A program made the translations under genes and the position numbers. Under the pieces are notes generated by a model. That model worked only from the letters and a program-made list of their open reading frames with translations, was not told the origin of the DNA and ran no database searches. From an uncultured Porphyromonadaceae bacterium (GTDB taxonomy: Bacteria; Bacteroidota; Bacteroidia; Bacteroidales; Muribaculaceae), in the NCBI GenBank assembly GCA_948467675.1, contig CAOKFI010000002.1:62001-126000 (forward strand): a stretch of DNA of 64,000 nucleotides, given 5' to 3'. Of this stretch, positions 43,651 through 53,564 are shown piece by piece. Within the stretch, counting starts at the first letter, position 1; each line of letters starts with the position of its first letter.

Positions 43651-43872
43651 ATGGAACAAGTTAATATCGGAGAAATCATACGCCATGAATTACGCAGAAA
43701 GCGGCTCACCGCTTCCTGGCTCGCTACGCGGCTGTGCTGCACCCGCACAAACATCTACAAGATATTCAAGCGCACGAGCATTGACACCGAACTGCTCCTG
43801 CGCATATCCAATGCCATCGATACGGATCTATTCAGCCACTATACCAAGAGACTGAACGTTCACCGCAGGTGA
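43651..43872 (+). CDS. Small XRE-family helix-turn-helix regulator
   Basis: 73 residues, essentially one HTH domain. MEQVNIGEIIRHELRRKRLTASW leads into the turn LATRLCCTRTNIYKIFK (helix 2-turn-helix 3) and ends with TELLLRISNAIDTDLFSHY, the usual last helices of XRE/Cro-type domains. The two adjacent cysteines in the turn are unusual. No effector domain is present. The gene is convergent with hisB (14 bases apart) and follows the structured RNA. Its targets are unknown. Confidence 0.8.
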   Translation: MEQVNIGEIIRHELRRKRLTASWLATRLCCTRTNIYKIFKRTSIDTELLLRISNAIDTDLFSHYTKRLNVHRR

Positions 43873-43886
43873 ACCACGCCCTTGTT

Positions 43887-45047
43887 CTACAGCGTGCCTT
43901 TGGTCGACGGGAGCGTATAGTGCCAGGGATCACGGCGCACGGCACCTTTCAGGGAGCGGGCAAGTGCCTTGAATATTCCTTCGATCTTGTGGTGCTCGTT
44001 TGTGCCTTCGGCCCGGATAAACAGATTCATGGCAGCGCTGTCGCTCAGACTCTTGAAGAAGTGGTGAAACATCTCTGTCGGCATATCGCCTATCTTCTCG
44101 CGATGGAATTCGGCATCCCATACCAGCCACGGGCGGCCGCCTAAGTCCAGCGCCACGGTACATAGGCAGTCATCCATCGGGAGAGTGAACCCGTATCGCT
44201 CTATGCCGCGTTTGTCGCCGAGTGCCTTACGGAGTGCCTCTCCCAGAGCGAGAGCGGTATCCTCTATCGTGTGGTGTTCGTCCACATGCAGATCGCCGTC
44301 GACACTCACCGTGAGATCGATTCCCGAATGACGGCCGATCTGGTCGAGCATATGGTCGAAAAATCCTATACCGGTTTTTATTTCAGTATGGCCGTTCCCG
44401 TCAAGATCCAGTTCTATCGATATTTTTGTCTCGCGGGTATTGCGCTCCACCCTGGCGCGGCGTGCGCCACCCTGCAGAAATGCCGGTATGGCGTCCCACG
44501 TCGTGGTGATAAGCTCTACAGTATCGGACACACCGGCAGCCTCTATCTTGGGCTGCAGATCATTGCGGTCGCCTATGAGTATGGCACGGCATCCGAGGTT
44601 GCGGGCAAGCATGGCATCCGTCACACGGTCGCCGATCACATAGCTGCCTGCAAGATCGTAGTCTCCGCCGGTATAGCGGCCGAGCAGCGCGGTACCTGGC
44701 TTGCGGGTAGGAGCATGCTCATGCTCGAACGTCCGGTCTATGATTATATCGGCAAACTCTATTCCCTCGTTTGACATGGCCTTCAGCATCTTGTTGTGCG
44801 CAGGCCAGAAAGTATCCTCCGGAAACGAGTCGGTGCCGAGACCGTCCTGATTGGTCACCATGACCAGTTCGAACGGCAGACGGGTGGCTGTGAAATGCAG
44901 CGCCCGGAGCATGCCGGGAAGCAGCTCGAGTTTCTCTAATGAATCGACCTGGTAGTCTGACGGCGGTTCCACTATCAGAGTGCCGTCGCGGTCTATGAAC
45001 AGCACCTTCTTGCGCTGTCCCGGTATATCAGTTGCGGAGAGTGTCAT
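43887..45047 (-). CDS. hisB: Bifunctional histidinol-phosphatase / imidazoleglycerol-phosphate dehydratase HisB
   Basis: 386 residues. The N-terminal HAD phosphatase (about 1-170) has [10 protein letters not shown] with the nucleophilic Asp and MVTNQDG; it removes phosphate from histidinol phosphate. The C-terminal dehydratase (about 190-386) has [20 protein letters not shown] and [17 protein letters not shown], the manganese-binding histidines. The enterobacterial-type fusion is also normal for Bacteroidetes. Its ATG overlaps the hisC stop by 20 bases. Confidence 0.97.
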   Translation of the reverse strand: MTLSATDIPGQRKKVLFIDRDGTLIVEPPSDYQVDSLEKLELLPGMLRALHFTATRLPFELVMVTNQDGLGTDSFPEDTFWPAHNKMLKAMSNEGIEFADIIIDRTFEHEHAPTRKPGTALLGRYTGGDYDLAGSYVIGDRVTDAMLARNLGCRAILIGDRNDLQPKIEAAGVSDTVELITTTWDAIPAFLQGGARRARVERNTRETKISIELDLDGNGHTEIKTGIGFFDHMLDQIGRHSGIDLTVSVDGDLHVDEHHTIEDTALALGEALRKALGDKRGIERYGFTLPMDDCLCTVALDLGGRPWLVWDAEFHREKIGDMPTEMFHHFFKSLSDSAAMNLFIRAEGTNEHHKIEGIFKALARSLKGAVRRDPWHYTLPSTKGTL

Positions 45048-46071
45048 ATTCTTTGAGGGATTGTAACAGGAGTTCGTTCTCGCTTTCAGAGCCTACGGTA
45101 ATACGCAGGCATCCGCTGCACATGTTCACACGGTTGCGGTTGCGGACTATTATGCCACGGTCGCGCAGCCATGCGTACAGTCCGTCCGGATCAGCCACCT
45201 TGACAAGCAGGAAATTGGCGGCCGACGGATAGACATGCTCCACAGTGTCGAGCATGACCAGTTCGGCTGTCAGACGGTCGCGGGCATCGGACAGTTCGGC
45301 CGCTACGGCGCGCACATGATCCTCGGCGTCGAGCAGGCGCAGAGCCTCGCGTTGGGTCAGTACATTGATATTGTAAGGATATTTCACTTTGTTGAAGATA
45401 TCTACTATCTCGGCCGATGCGAAAGCTATGCCCAGACGCAATGCGGCGCCGGCCCAGGCTTTCGACAGGGTCTGCATCACTATAAGCCGGGGACACTCCG
45501 CCAGACGGCTTACCGTCGACGGCAGAGGCGAGAAATCGATATAAGCCTCGTCGACCACGGTGATGCCATTGAACCGGCGAGCCACCTCAACTATTGTGTC
45601 GGGATCGAACGCATTGCCTGTCGGATTGTTGGGCGAGCATATCCAGATCACTTTGGTATGGGCGTCGGTCGCTGCCAGCAGCGCTTCGGCATCGAGTTCA
45701 TAACCTTCTCCAAGGTCTACGGCGCGGTATTCCACATCATTTATGTCGGCACACACGCGGTACATACCGTAGGTCGGGTCTATCGCTACCGCATTGTCGG
45801 TGCCGGGCGTGCAGAACACGCGGTACACCATGTCTATGCACTCATCGCTGCCTACACCGAGAAATATCTGGCCGGCACTCACCCCGCGCAGCTTCCCTAT
45901 GCGCTCTTTGACCGCCAGCGAAAGCGGGTCGGGATAGCGGTTGTAGACGCATATACGGGAGTTTTCGTTGGCATCGAGCCATGCGCGGGCATCGCCGGTG
46001 TATTCGTTGCGGGCGCATGTATATGGTTGAAGGCGCCTTATGTTTGGGCGCACGAGTTGTTCTATACTCAT
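45028..46071 (-). CDS. hisC: Histidinol-phosphate aminotransferase HisC
   Basis: 347 residues from the ATG at 46071 ([11 protein letters not shown]); a TTG two codons earlier is less likely. A PLP fold-type I enzyme: [15 protein letters not shown] at the start, [22 protein letters not shown], and the PLP lysine in [14 protein letters not shown]. It makes histidinol phosphate from imidazole-acetol phosphate. It lies 18 bases after hisD and overlaps hisB. Confidence 0.97.
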   Translation of the reverse strand: MSIEQLVRPNIRRLQPYTCARNEYTGDARAWLDANENSRICVYNRYPDPLSLAVKERIGKLRGVSAGQIFLGVGSDECIDMVYRVFCTPGTDNAVAIDPTYGMYRVCADINDVEYRAVDLGEGYELDAEALLAATDAHTKVIWICSPNNPTGNAFDPDTIVEVARRFNGITVVDEAYIDFSPLPSTVSRLAECPRLIVMQTLSKAWAGAALRLGIAFASAEIVDIFNKVKYPYNINVLTQREALRLLDAEDHVRAVAAELSDARDRLTAELVMLDTVEHVYPSAANFLLVKVADPDGLYAWLRDRGIIVRNRNRVNMCSGCLRITVGSESENELLLQSLKEYDTLRN

Positions 46072-46089
46072 TGTCAAGATTCTGATGTG

Positions 46090-47391
46090 TCAGTTGTTTA
46101 CTTTCTGCAGGCGGAGTGTCATTGCCAGTTTGTGCGCATACAGGCCCTCTGCCTCTGCCATGACTTCGACGGCACGGCCTATCGACCGCACTCCTTTGGC
46201 GGTAAGATGCTGGAATGTGATCTTCTTGGTGAAACTGTCGGTATTGACACCGCTGTAGGCGCTGGCGTAGCCCGAGGTGGGAAGCGTATGGTTGGTGCCC
46301 GACGCATAGTCGCCCGCGCTTTCGGTAGAGTAGGGGCCTATGAACACAGAACCGGCATTGCGCACATGCTCGGCCAGCTCGCTTGCCTGCGAATGGTTGA
46401 TGATCAGGTGTTCAGGTGCATAAAGGTTGGCGAAATCCATCATCGTCTCATTGTCGGGACATACGATGATGCGGCTGTGGAGCAGCGATTGTGACGCCAG
46501 TGCCGCGTGAGGCAGATCGGTCAGCATGCGGTCGATCTCCTGCGGTACCAGATCGGCGAGACGGCTGTCTGTGGTGAGCAGTATCGACTGGCTGTCGGCT
46601 CCGTGCTCTGCCTGCGACAGGAAGTCGGCGGCTACGAACGACGGATCGGCATTGCCGTCGGCTATGACCATCACTTCCGACGGACCTGCGGGCATGTCTA
46701 TGGCCACACCGCATGTCGATGCCTGCTGCTTGGCTTCTGTGACATATCGGTTGCCGGGACCGAATATTTTGTGTACACGGGGTATCGTGTCTGTTCCGAA
46801 TGTCATGGCGGCTATGGCCTGCGCGCCGCCGGTCTTGTAGACCGCGTGTACCCCTGCCGTCTTCGCGGCATAGAGGATCGCCGGAGATATACGGCCGTTT
46901 TTGTCGGCCGGTGTGCAGAGTACCGTCTCGCCGCATCCGGCTATACGCGCCGGTACTGCAAGCATCAGTACTGTAGAGAACAGAGGCGAGTTCCCACCCG
47001 GGATGTACAGGCCTACGCGGTCTATAGGGACAGACCGCTGCCAGCAGCTCACACCGGGAGCGGTTTCAACTTCGACGGCCTTGTGGATCTGAGCCTTGTG
47101 AAACGATTCTATATTGCGGATCGCCAGAGCTATAGCCTCTTTTAGCTCCTGCGGCACATTGGCTTCTGCCTCGTCGATTTCTGTCTCGCTCACGCGTAGC
47201 TCTTGTAGATCCGCACCGGTAAAACGGTGTTCCAGATCGATTATGGCCTTGTCGCCTTCAGTGCGTACGCGTGCCATTATATCGGCCACGATCTCCGATA
47301 CGCGGCCCTTTTCATCGGCCAGTGCGCGGCGCGTAAGCATCGGCCACTGTTCGCGCGGGGGATTGGTGAGTATCTCCATCGGTCGGATCAT
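46090..47391 (-). CDS. hisD: Histidinol dehydrogenase HisD
   Basis: 433 residues. It oxidises histidinol to histidine in two NAD-dependent steps. Visible landmarks: VGLYIPGG, TGGAQAIAAMTFGT, KIFGPGNRYVTEAKQ, MPAGPSEVMVIADG, DFLSQAEHG and a C-terminal SGTNHTLPTSGYA with the zinc and catalytic histidines. The ATG at 47391 overlaps the hisG stop as ATGA; an alternative ATG lies four codons later. Confidence 0.97.
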   Translation of the reverse strand: MIRPMEILTNPPREQWPMLTRRALADEKGRVSEIVADIMARVRTEGDKAIIDLEHRFTGADLQELRVSETEIDEAEANVPQELKEAIALAIRNIESFHKAQIHKAVEVETAPGVSCWQRSVPIDRVGLYIPGGNSPLFSTVLMLAVPARIAGCGETVLCTPADKNGRISPAILYAAKTAGVHAVYKTGGAQAIAAMTFGTDTIPRVHKIFGPGNRYVTEAKQQASTCGVAIDMPAGPSEVMVIADGNADPSFVAADFLSQAEHGADSQSILLTTDSRLADLVPQEIDRMLTDLPHAALASQSLLHSRIIVCPDNETMMDFANLYAPEHLIINHSQASELAEHVRNAGSVFIGPYSTESAGDYASGTNHTLPTSGYASAYSGVNTDSFTKKITFQHLTAKGVRSIGRAVEVMAEAEGLYAHKLAMTLRLQKVNN

Positions 47392-48254
47392 ATTATCATT
47401 TTCTCGATATCGAGAGCCAGTATGCCCTCGGCTCCGGAGGCCCGGAGTTTACCTATTATCTCCCAGAACCGTTTCTCATCCACAACGGAATGTACCGAGC
47501 GCCAGTTGGGATCAGCCAGCGGAAGCACCGTCGGGCTCTTGATGCCGGGCAGCACGGCAAGGACTTCGTCAACCTTGTCGGCGGGCACATTCATAAGCAC
47601 GTATTTCTTGTCGTCGGCAGCTTTCACAGCATCGAAACGGAACAGAAGCTCCTCGAGTATCTTACATTTTATGTCGGGCATGATACGTCCGGTGGCCTGT
47701 ATGAGCACGGCCTCCGATTCGATCACCTTCTCTACCTCGACCAGATTGTTGCTGACAAGAGTCGATCCCGATGAGACGATATCGAATATTGCGTCGGCAA
47801 GACCTATGCCGGGCGCGATTTCGACCGATCCGGTGATGACATGGATATCGGCGTTGATGCCGTTGTCGTTTAGAAATTTACGCAGTATCACCGGATACGA
47901 TGTAGCGATCTTGCGGCCGTTGAACCAGTTGAGGCCGGGATAGTCTGTATGTTGCGGTATGGCAAGCGAAAGCCGGCAGCGGCTGAATCCTAACGGAGCT
48001 GTCACCTCCACGGCTTTGTCCTTCTCGAGCACCTCGTTGAGTCCTACTATACCGATATCGGCGGTACCTGTAGCCACGGCATCAGGTATGTCGTCGTCGC
48101 GGAGCATAAGCAGTTCCACCGGAAAATTGCGCGACGGCACAAGCAGCGTGCGCTTCGACGAGGTCATCTTTACGCCGGCCTCGGTAAGCAGACCAATGGT
48201 CTCGTCATAAAGCCTGCCTTTTGACTGTATCGCTATTCTCAGTCGTTGTTCCAT
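47388..48254 (-). CDS. hisG: ATP phosphoribosyltransferase HisG, long form
   Basis: 288 residues from the ATG at 48254 (MEQRLRIAIQSKGRL); a TTG at 48263 is discounted. First step of histidine synthesis, condensing ATP and PRPP. The PRPP-binding loop is in DIVSSGSTLVSNNLVEVE. The C-terminal domain (about 210-288), ending in a segment with VLAVLPGIKSPTVLPL, is the ACT-like regulatory part of the long form, so no HisZ partner is needed and histidine feedback is expected. Confidence 0.96.
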   Translation of the reverse strand: MEQRLRIAIQSKGRLYDETIGLLTEAGVKMTSSKRTLLVPSRNFPVELLMLRDDDIPDAVATGTADIGIVGLNEVLEKDKAVEVTAPLGFSRCRLSLAIPQHTDYPGLNWFNGRKIATSYPVILRKFLNDNGINADIHVITGSVEIAPGIGLADAIFDIVSSGSTLVSNNLVEVEKVIESEAVLIQATGRIMPDIKCKILEELLFRFDAVKAADDKKYVLMNVPADKVDEVLAVLPGIKSPTVLPLADPNWRSVHSVVDEKRFWEIIGKLRASGAEGILALDIEKMII

Positions 48255-48291
48255 AATAAGCAATTAGTTATGTGTTATTTGAAATGATATG

Positions 48292-50106
48292 TTATATGTG
48301 CATTAAATCGCGGAATATATCGAGCGCGGCTTCCATCTCGCGGTCATTGACAGTGCAGTCTATACGTACATCTCCGGGTGCTGTGAGCAGTGTGCAGTTT
48401 ATCTCGTCAATGCTCCGGTTTTTCTTGTCGTGGTGCATGAACCGAAGCAGGGAAGGGTAGTCGGTGCAATCTATGGACGGCGCTCCGTAATGGCGGTGGA
48501 TATAGGCCGCGAACCGGTGTAGTTCATCCGACGGGAACCCCAGCCGGAGGTGCGATAATATAAGCTCCACGACCAGACCCCATGCCACGGCATATCCGTG
48601 GGGTACCGGGCGGCCGCTCTCCATGGCGGCCGATTCGAATGAGTGTCCGGCGGTATGACCCAGATTGAGCGCACGCCTGATACCGCGCTCCGTCGGGTCC
48701 TCGCGTACTATGGCGCGTTTCACTTCTATGCTCTCGCGGAGCAATGGCAGCAGAGCGGGAAGCTGAGACTGATCCGTGATGTCGTATGCCAGCAGCCTGT
48801 CATAGACTTCCCGGTTCGAGATCAGGCCGTGTTTGAGCATTTCGGCGTATCCCGAAAGCAGCTCACCGGCAGGAAGAGTGCCGAAATAGCAGGTCGACAC
48901 GATCACTGCGTATGCTTCGGCAAAGGCGCCTACCTCATTCTTGTATCCGTTGAAGTTTATGCCGGTCTTGCCTCCTACAGCGGCATCGACAGCGCCCAGC
49001 AGCGTGGTCGGCACATTGATGAACCGGATACCTCGCTTGAAGGTGGCCGCGGCAAATCCTCCCATATCGGTGACAACCCCGCCGCCGACGTTGATCACTA
49101 CCGAATGACGGGTGGCGCCACCCTCGTTTAGCTCCTTCCATATCGAGGCGAGAGCATCCATGTTCTTATGGTCATCGCCAGCTTTTACGGTGATGACACA
49201 CGATTCTGACAGTTGCGGGCATTTGGCCTGAAGCTGCGGCACTACTATCCGTGCCGTATTCTCGTCGGCTATGATGTAGGGGCGTATGGCTTTGCATTCC
49301 TCTGCAAGATACGACAGGACTACCGGCGGATCATCGGTGAATTCCACCGCCTGGCGGCTGCCGCCGTCGTATGTGAGAGCCTCCATAAGCGCAGGCAGTT
49401 CGGCCACGAGATCTTCTACCGAATCGAACACCACATCGGCTCCTGCATCCTTGAGAGCCGCAGCTGGTATCGGCCCGGTGTTGACTCCGATAGTGAAAGC
49501 GCCGGAACGGTGAGCCGACTCAATGCCTAAAGGCGCGTTGTCAAGCGCTATACATTCGGTAGGAAGTGCTCCAGCGAGTTCCATCCCCTTCAGGTACGGT
49601 TCCGGATGAGGTTTCCCGTGTTGTACGCTGCGCGCTGTCACCCGGCGTTCTTGCGGAAACCCATCGGGATAGTCCGTGTCGAGGCGGTCCAGAAGCGATC
49701 CCTGTCCTGAGCCGGTTACCAATATCGTCTGCTGAGGCGATATGCCGCTGCGGATCATTCCGATCAGTCTTTGTGCCCCCGGCATGACCGCGGGGAGAGG
49801 CAGTGTCCGGAATATCTCGGTCTTCCGGTGATATAGTTTCTCGACCTCTTCCGCCGAGGCCTCGCGGCCGTATTCGCGCTGGAATATCTTGTTGACGGTA
49901 GCTGCGCCCGTAGCTCCTTCGTACAGGAAAAATTCCTCTACAGGAACATCGATGCCGAGTTCGCCGATCATCGAGTGCCACGCGTTGGCATGGTTGGGCA
50001 TAGAGTCATATAGTGTTCCGTCCATATCCACGAGCCATGCTTTGGGGCGCATGGAGCGTAGACCGTGACGGCGCAGATAGGCGTTTGCTTCTTCGATATA
50101 TTTCAT
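48292..50106 (-). CDS. aroB: Fusion of a HAD phosphatase and 3-dehydroquinate synthase (AroB)
   Basis: 604 residues. The N-terminal HAD domain (about 20-225) has WLVDMDGTLYDS with Asp27/Asp29, ILVTGSGQ, GKPHPEPYL and ALDNAPLGIESA, like beta-phosphoglucomutase-type hydrolases. The AroB domain (about 250-604) has NVGGGVVTDMGGFAA, LLGAVDAAVGGKTGIN, and zinc ligands in YAEMLKHG, LGHTAGHSFE and PHGYAVAWG. AroB converts DAHP to 3-dehydroquinate in the shikimate pathway; it is normally a single-domain protein of about 350. The substrate of the HAD part is unknown. The frame is continuous. Its ATG overlaps the AsmA-like stop by four bases. Confidence 0.92.
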   Translation of the reverse strand: MKYIEEANAYLRRHGLRSMRPKAWLVDMDGTLYDSMPNHANAWHSMIGELGIDVPVEEFFLYEGATGAATVNKIFQREYGREASAEEVEKLYHRKTEIFRTLPLPAVMPGAQRLIGMIRSGISPQQTILVTGSGQGSLLDRLDTDYPDGFPQERRVTARSVQHGKPHPEPYLKGMELAGALPTECIALDNAPLGIESAHRSGAFTIGVNTGPIPAAALKDAGADVVFDSVEDLVAELPALMEALTYDGGSRQAVEFTDDPPVVLSYLAEECKAIRPYIIADENTARIVVPQLQAKCPQLSESCVITVKAGDDHKNMDALASIWKELNEGGATRHSVVINVGGGVVTDMGGFAAATFKRGIRFINVPTTLLGAVDAAVGGKTGINFNGYKNEVGAFAEAYAVIVSTCYFGTLPAGELLSGYAEMLKHGLISNREVYDRLLAYDITDQSQLPALLPLLRESIEVKRAIVREDPTERGIRRALNLGHTAGHSFESAAMESGRPVPHGYAVAWGLVVELILSHLRLGFPSDELHRFAAYIHRHYGAPSIDCTDYPSLLRFMHHDKKNRSIDEINCTLLTAPGDVRIDCTVNDREMEAALDIFRDLMHI

Positions 50107-53100
50107 TTCTTTTTCTTCTTTTGGTTTTCTGCCGGCAACGGTATTGTGTCTGCCGGCATTTCTATAAGGCCTTCTTTGGCGAATATCAGCGAATCGGCAT
50201 GCGACAGGGTATCCGGTTCGATATCCTCATCGGCGGCAGTTGCCGGACGTTTTATGCTCAGTGGCCCCAGACGGGCGGCATTGACACCGCGCTTGAACAC
50301 GCTCTCTATCTCATTCAGAAGATTTATGCGTGTGTTCTCCACTATGGCTGTGCGTTCACTGACCATATCCTCCTTGAACCGCGCGCGGCCAAGACGTATG
50401 CGCATGTTGTCGGCCGTGCCTGTGATATTGATGCCGAATTTGAACGGCATAGGCGACTTTAGTACCGAGATGTGGTAGTTCAGATTGAGTGCCAGATCAT
50501 TGTGTCCCATCACACCGAGGCGGTAGCGGTCTATGTCGAACAGGAACGGATAGAACTCCAGCTGTGAGTCGTTGATCGTAAGTTCTACTGCCATGTGGTC
50601 GATCATATTGCGCTTCTTGTTCTTGAAAAGTAGCCATTTCGACAGGGTGCGGAATGTCTCGCGGTCGAGCACCACCAGACTGTCGCCTGTCAGTTTGATA
50701 GCGGCGTTGAGCGTCGGCAGATCGATATTCATCATCGAGTCGACCGATGTCGTGGCTGCCACTTCGGCATTGATTATTCCCTTGAAGTCCCGCATAAGCG
50801 GCAGAAGCGAATCCACTACCGGCAGGAGCTGAGTGAACCGTTCGATGTTGAAATCATGGACCCCGAGGCTGAACCCGAAACTTATGTCGCGTTTGGTGCG
50901 CGCCGAGTATAGCGCCGTCAGGTCTAACGAGCCTATGTCGGTACGGGCCGTGAGATTGTTCAGGTTTACGCCGCCGTTATAGACAAGTATCGATCCCCGC
51001 AACTGGTTGAGAAGTACATCCGAATAGAGGATATTGTCGGCGTTGAGCGTAAGTTCGGCATCGATATTCGTCGGTATGAGCAGTGCGCCGACGCTGTCTG
51101 TGCTCGCGGCGTTTTCCAGATGCTGTTGTATTTCGTCGTCGTTGGCATTGGAGCCGACGGCCTCGCTCAGGGAATCGGCATGTTCCCCGAATGCGGCTCC
51201 GGCAAATATGGCTCGCGTTATCTCGTTCACGTTGAGAGTATCGCTGTCTATCGAAAACCGTATCTTCAGCGGTGAGCCGTTGCGCGATGTCAGGGCGCGG
51301 CGTATGTTGCTGATGCTGCCCGACATATTCATGTCGCTGCCGCCGCTGGTGAGCGTGAAGCTGTTGAGCGACACACTGTCGGTCGTGAACGTGAGATCAA
51401 GATCGCTTATGCGGTTGCGTAGCGGAAAATACGGAGTCACCATACGGCCGTTCTTTGCCGTGAGATGACCGCGTACGTTCCATTGGCGCATGAGCCGGCC
51501 TATCGTATTGTCTACGGCAAGATCCAGGATCTCCGTATCACGGATCTTCTGGTGGCTCTGACGATTTCCGCGGCGCATCAGCGAGACTATGGAGTCTGGA
51601 GAGGCTCCGGGATTGGCCGCAGCTATAGAATCGTAGTGGGCCTGGATTCTGGAGGGTAGCTTCCGGGGCGGATTTATGTGGGCTGTTACGCCGAACTCGC
51701 CGTCGCGTACCGACATGCGTGTCAGCCCGTCGCCATACGATATACGACGTGCTGAGGCTTTAAGGCCTAACTGGGGGACACGTCCTTCGCCATGATATCT
51801 TCTCAACACGGCTCCGCACTCCACATCTCTCATCCTCATGCGGGTGGAATCGCTCAGAGAGCGATAGTCGAGACTCCCTATGCGTATGTTTCCGCCGATA
51901 GGATTGATAAGCGTCGTATCGGCGCTCGACGCCGTATTTCTGCATCCCATGCCGACAGTGGCTTTCGACATTTTGACAGTCATATCCGGCAGGGTCACGC
52001 TCGCGGTATCGACAGTCAGCGACGCTGTCAGCAGAGAGTCTATGCCTCCGGCTATGGCTGAGAACCGGTCGGAGGTACCGAGGCGAAAATCGGCTTTGCT
52101 TATGTATATGTCGGTCGAATCGGACAATGCGGTCATGCGGAACTGGCGCAGAGCCAGAGCTCCCGTCATATATGCGCGGTGAAAGCAGTTGCGGCTGAGG
52201 TCGCTCCGGCGGAAACGGAACCCGGTCGATCCCGACAGATGACCCGACAGCTTGCCCGGAAACTGCCGGGTGAGTACGTATGGCAGTGAACTGAACGATA
52301 CCTCTCCGTTGAAGTTGCCGTCGATGAGAGGATCTGTGACCGGAGAGCTGACACTTCCGTCCAGATGTATGGATATGCCGGAGCCGGAAATGTCCAGCCT
52401 GTCGACTGTGACTTCCGACGAATCCGGATGGCTGCCGTTTACTTCAGCTGTTATGTCGGTGCCGATACGGTCGAGACGGTAGCCGTCATAGGCCAGTGTT
52501 CCGTCAGGAACCGTCAGGGATATGCGGGTCGACGGCAGCGGATTATTGGCGGGAACATAAGGTCGGGTCAGTCTGATGTCGATGCCGGCCGTCAGATCGG
52601 TGCTCAGTCCATGCAATTCTGACTTGATGTCATCAGGGAGATAGCTTATGAGTTTGTCTATGCGCACCGGAGCGACCGATATCGACGCATTGCCGACGGT
52701 CATCGGTTCGGAGAGAGAAATCGACATCGCCATGCGGGCATCTATGCTGTCGAGGTCTATGCGGAAATCCGAGAGCTCCACCGATTGAGGCGCTTGTGCT
52801 GTCCAGTGGATGCTTCCGTCGACACCGATTGTGAAGTCCCTGAGGAGTGTCCGGTTCCCCGACGAGAGCGATGTGGTGCCACGTACCGATACAGCGTATG
52901 GCGCCGTGCCGTTGTGTCCGGTTATGCCGCTCGACGCGATTGTAAGAACCACATCGGTCGAATCAGGAAGCGAGATATATCGTATCGGTGCGTTGCCTGC
53001 TATTGCGAAGCGGGTGATAGTGATGTCGGGAACCGGTCCCGCGCTGCTGTCGTCGGCCTCATCTGTCGCAGGGACTATCGTGTAGTTGGCCGCATCGGGG

Positions 53101-53564
53101 GTAGCCTGCACGAGATTGATGGCCGGACGCACTATCTCCACGTCGTGCAGTTCGATAGTGCCTAATGCCGTTTTGGCCAGATTGATGCCGCCGCTCAGCC
53201 GGTCCACATGCAGCAGGGTGTCGGCGTATGGCGGAAGCGAGTCCCGGACGGAGGCGGGAAGATCACGGAGAGTGCGGCTTACCACAGTGAGAGAATCCAC
53301 GTCGAGACGTATCCGGGGGAATGTGCTCCATACCGTAAGTTCAACGCGGCCGGCTGTAACATCGGCATACAGATATTCGCTGGCATAACGCTCAATAAGC
53401 GGAGTCAGTCGCTGTGGAGTGAATATCCATACCGCAAGACATAATATAAGCGCTGTCAGCACCGCTATCGTGACCGTGATACCGGCGAGCCACCGGAGTG
53501 CCTGGCGCCATATCGGTGTCCCGGACGGACTGGTGGCGGGTTTTATGTCAGATGGATTCGTCAT
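50103..53564 (-). CDS. AsmA-like envelope protein
   Basis: 1153 residues. One N-terminal transmembrane helix (about 28-52) is followed by the AsmA entry segment TPLIERYASEYLYADVTAGRVELTVWSTFPRIRLDVDSL. Beyond it are long beta-repeat regions typical of the repeating-beta-groove proteins, and a C-terminal AsmA_2-type part (SGGSDMNMSGSISNIRRALT, LMRDFKGIINAEVAATTSVDSM). The protein ends in a run of lysines. Relatives such as AsmA, TamB and YhdP bridge the periplasm and move phospholipids to the outer membrane; this role is likely here but unproven. It overlaps the DUF5715 gene by 17 bases and the AroB fusion by four. Confidence 0.85.
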   Translation of the reverse strand: MTNPSDIKPATSPSGTPIWRQALRWLAGITVTIAVLTALILCLAVWIFTPQRLTPLIERYASEYLYADVTAGRVELTVWSTFPRIRLDVDSLTVVSRTLRDLPASVRDSLPPYADTLLHVDRLSGGINLAKTALGTIELHDVEIVRPAINLVQATPDAANYTIVPATDEADDSSAGPVPDITITRFAIAGNAPIRYISLPDSTDVVLTIASSGITGHNGTAPYAVSVRGTTSLSSGNRTLLRDFTIGVDGSIHWTAQAPQSVELSDFRIDLDSIDARMAMSISLSEPMTVGNASISVAPVRIDKLISYLPDDIKSELHGLSTDLTAGIDIRLTRPYVPANNPLPSTRISLTVPDGTLAYDGYRLDRIGTDITAEVNGSHPDSSEVTVDRLDISGSGISIHLDGSVSSPVTDPLIDGNFNGEVSFSSLPYVLTRQFPGKLSGHLSGSTGFRFRRSDLSRNCFHRAYMTGALALRQFRMTALSDSTDIYISKADFRLGTSDRFSAIAGGIDSLLTASLTVDTASVTLPDMTVKMSKATVGMGCRNTASSADTTLINPIGGNIRIGSLDYRSLSDSTRMRMRDVECGAVLRRYHGEGRVPQLGLKASARRISYGDGLTRMSVRDGEFGVTAHINPPRKLPSRIQAHYDSIAAANPGASPDSIVSLMRRGNRQSHQKIRDTEILDLAVDNTIGRLMRQWNVRGHLTAKNGRMVTPYFPLRNRISDLDLTFTTDSVSLNSFTLTSGGSDMNMSGSISNIRRALTSRNGSPLKIRFSIDSDTLNVNEITRAIFAGAAFGEHADSLSEAVGSNANDDEIQQHLENAASTDSVGALLIPTNIDAELTLNADNILYSDVLLNQLRGSILVYNGGVNLNNLTARTDIGSLDLTALYSARTKRDISFGFSLGVHDFNIERFTQLLPVVDSLLPLMRDFKGIINAEVAATTSVDSMMNIDLPTLNAAIKLTGDSLVVLDRETFRTLSKWLLFKNKKRNMIDHMAVELTINDSQLEFYPFLFDIDRYRLGVMGHNDLALNLNYHISVLKSPMPFKFGINITGTADNMRIRLGRARFKEDMVSERTAIVENTRINLLNEIESVFKRGVNAARLGPLSIKRPATAADEDIEPDTLSHADSLIFAKEGLIEMPADTIPLPAENQKKKKK

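Noticed and set aside
43568..43855. 95-codon frame starting in the structured region
   Set aside because: It overlaps the XRE gene in another frame and shows no domain; the HTH protein explains the coding signal.
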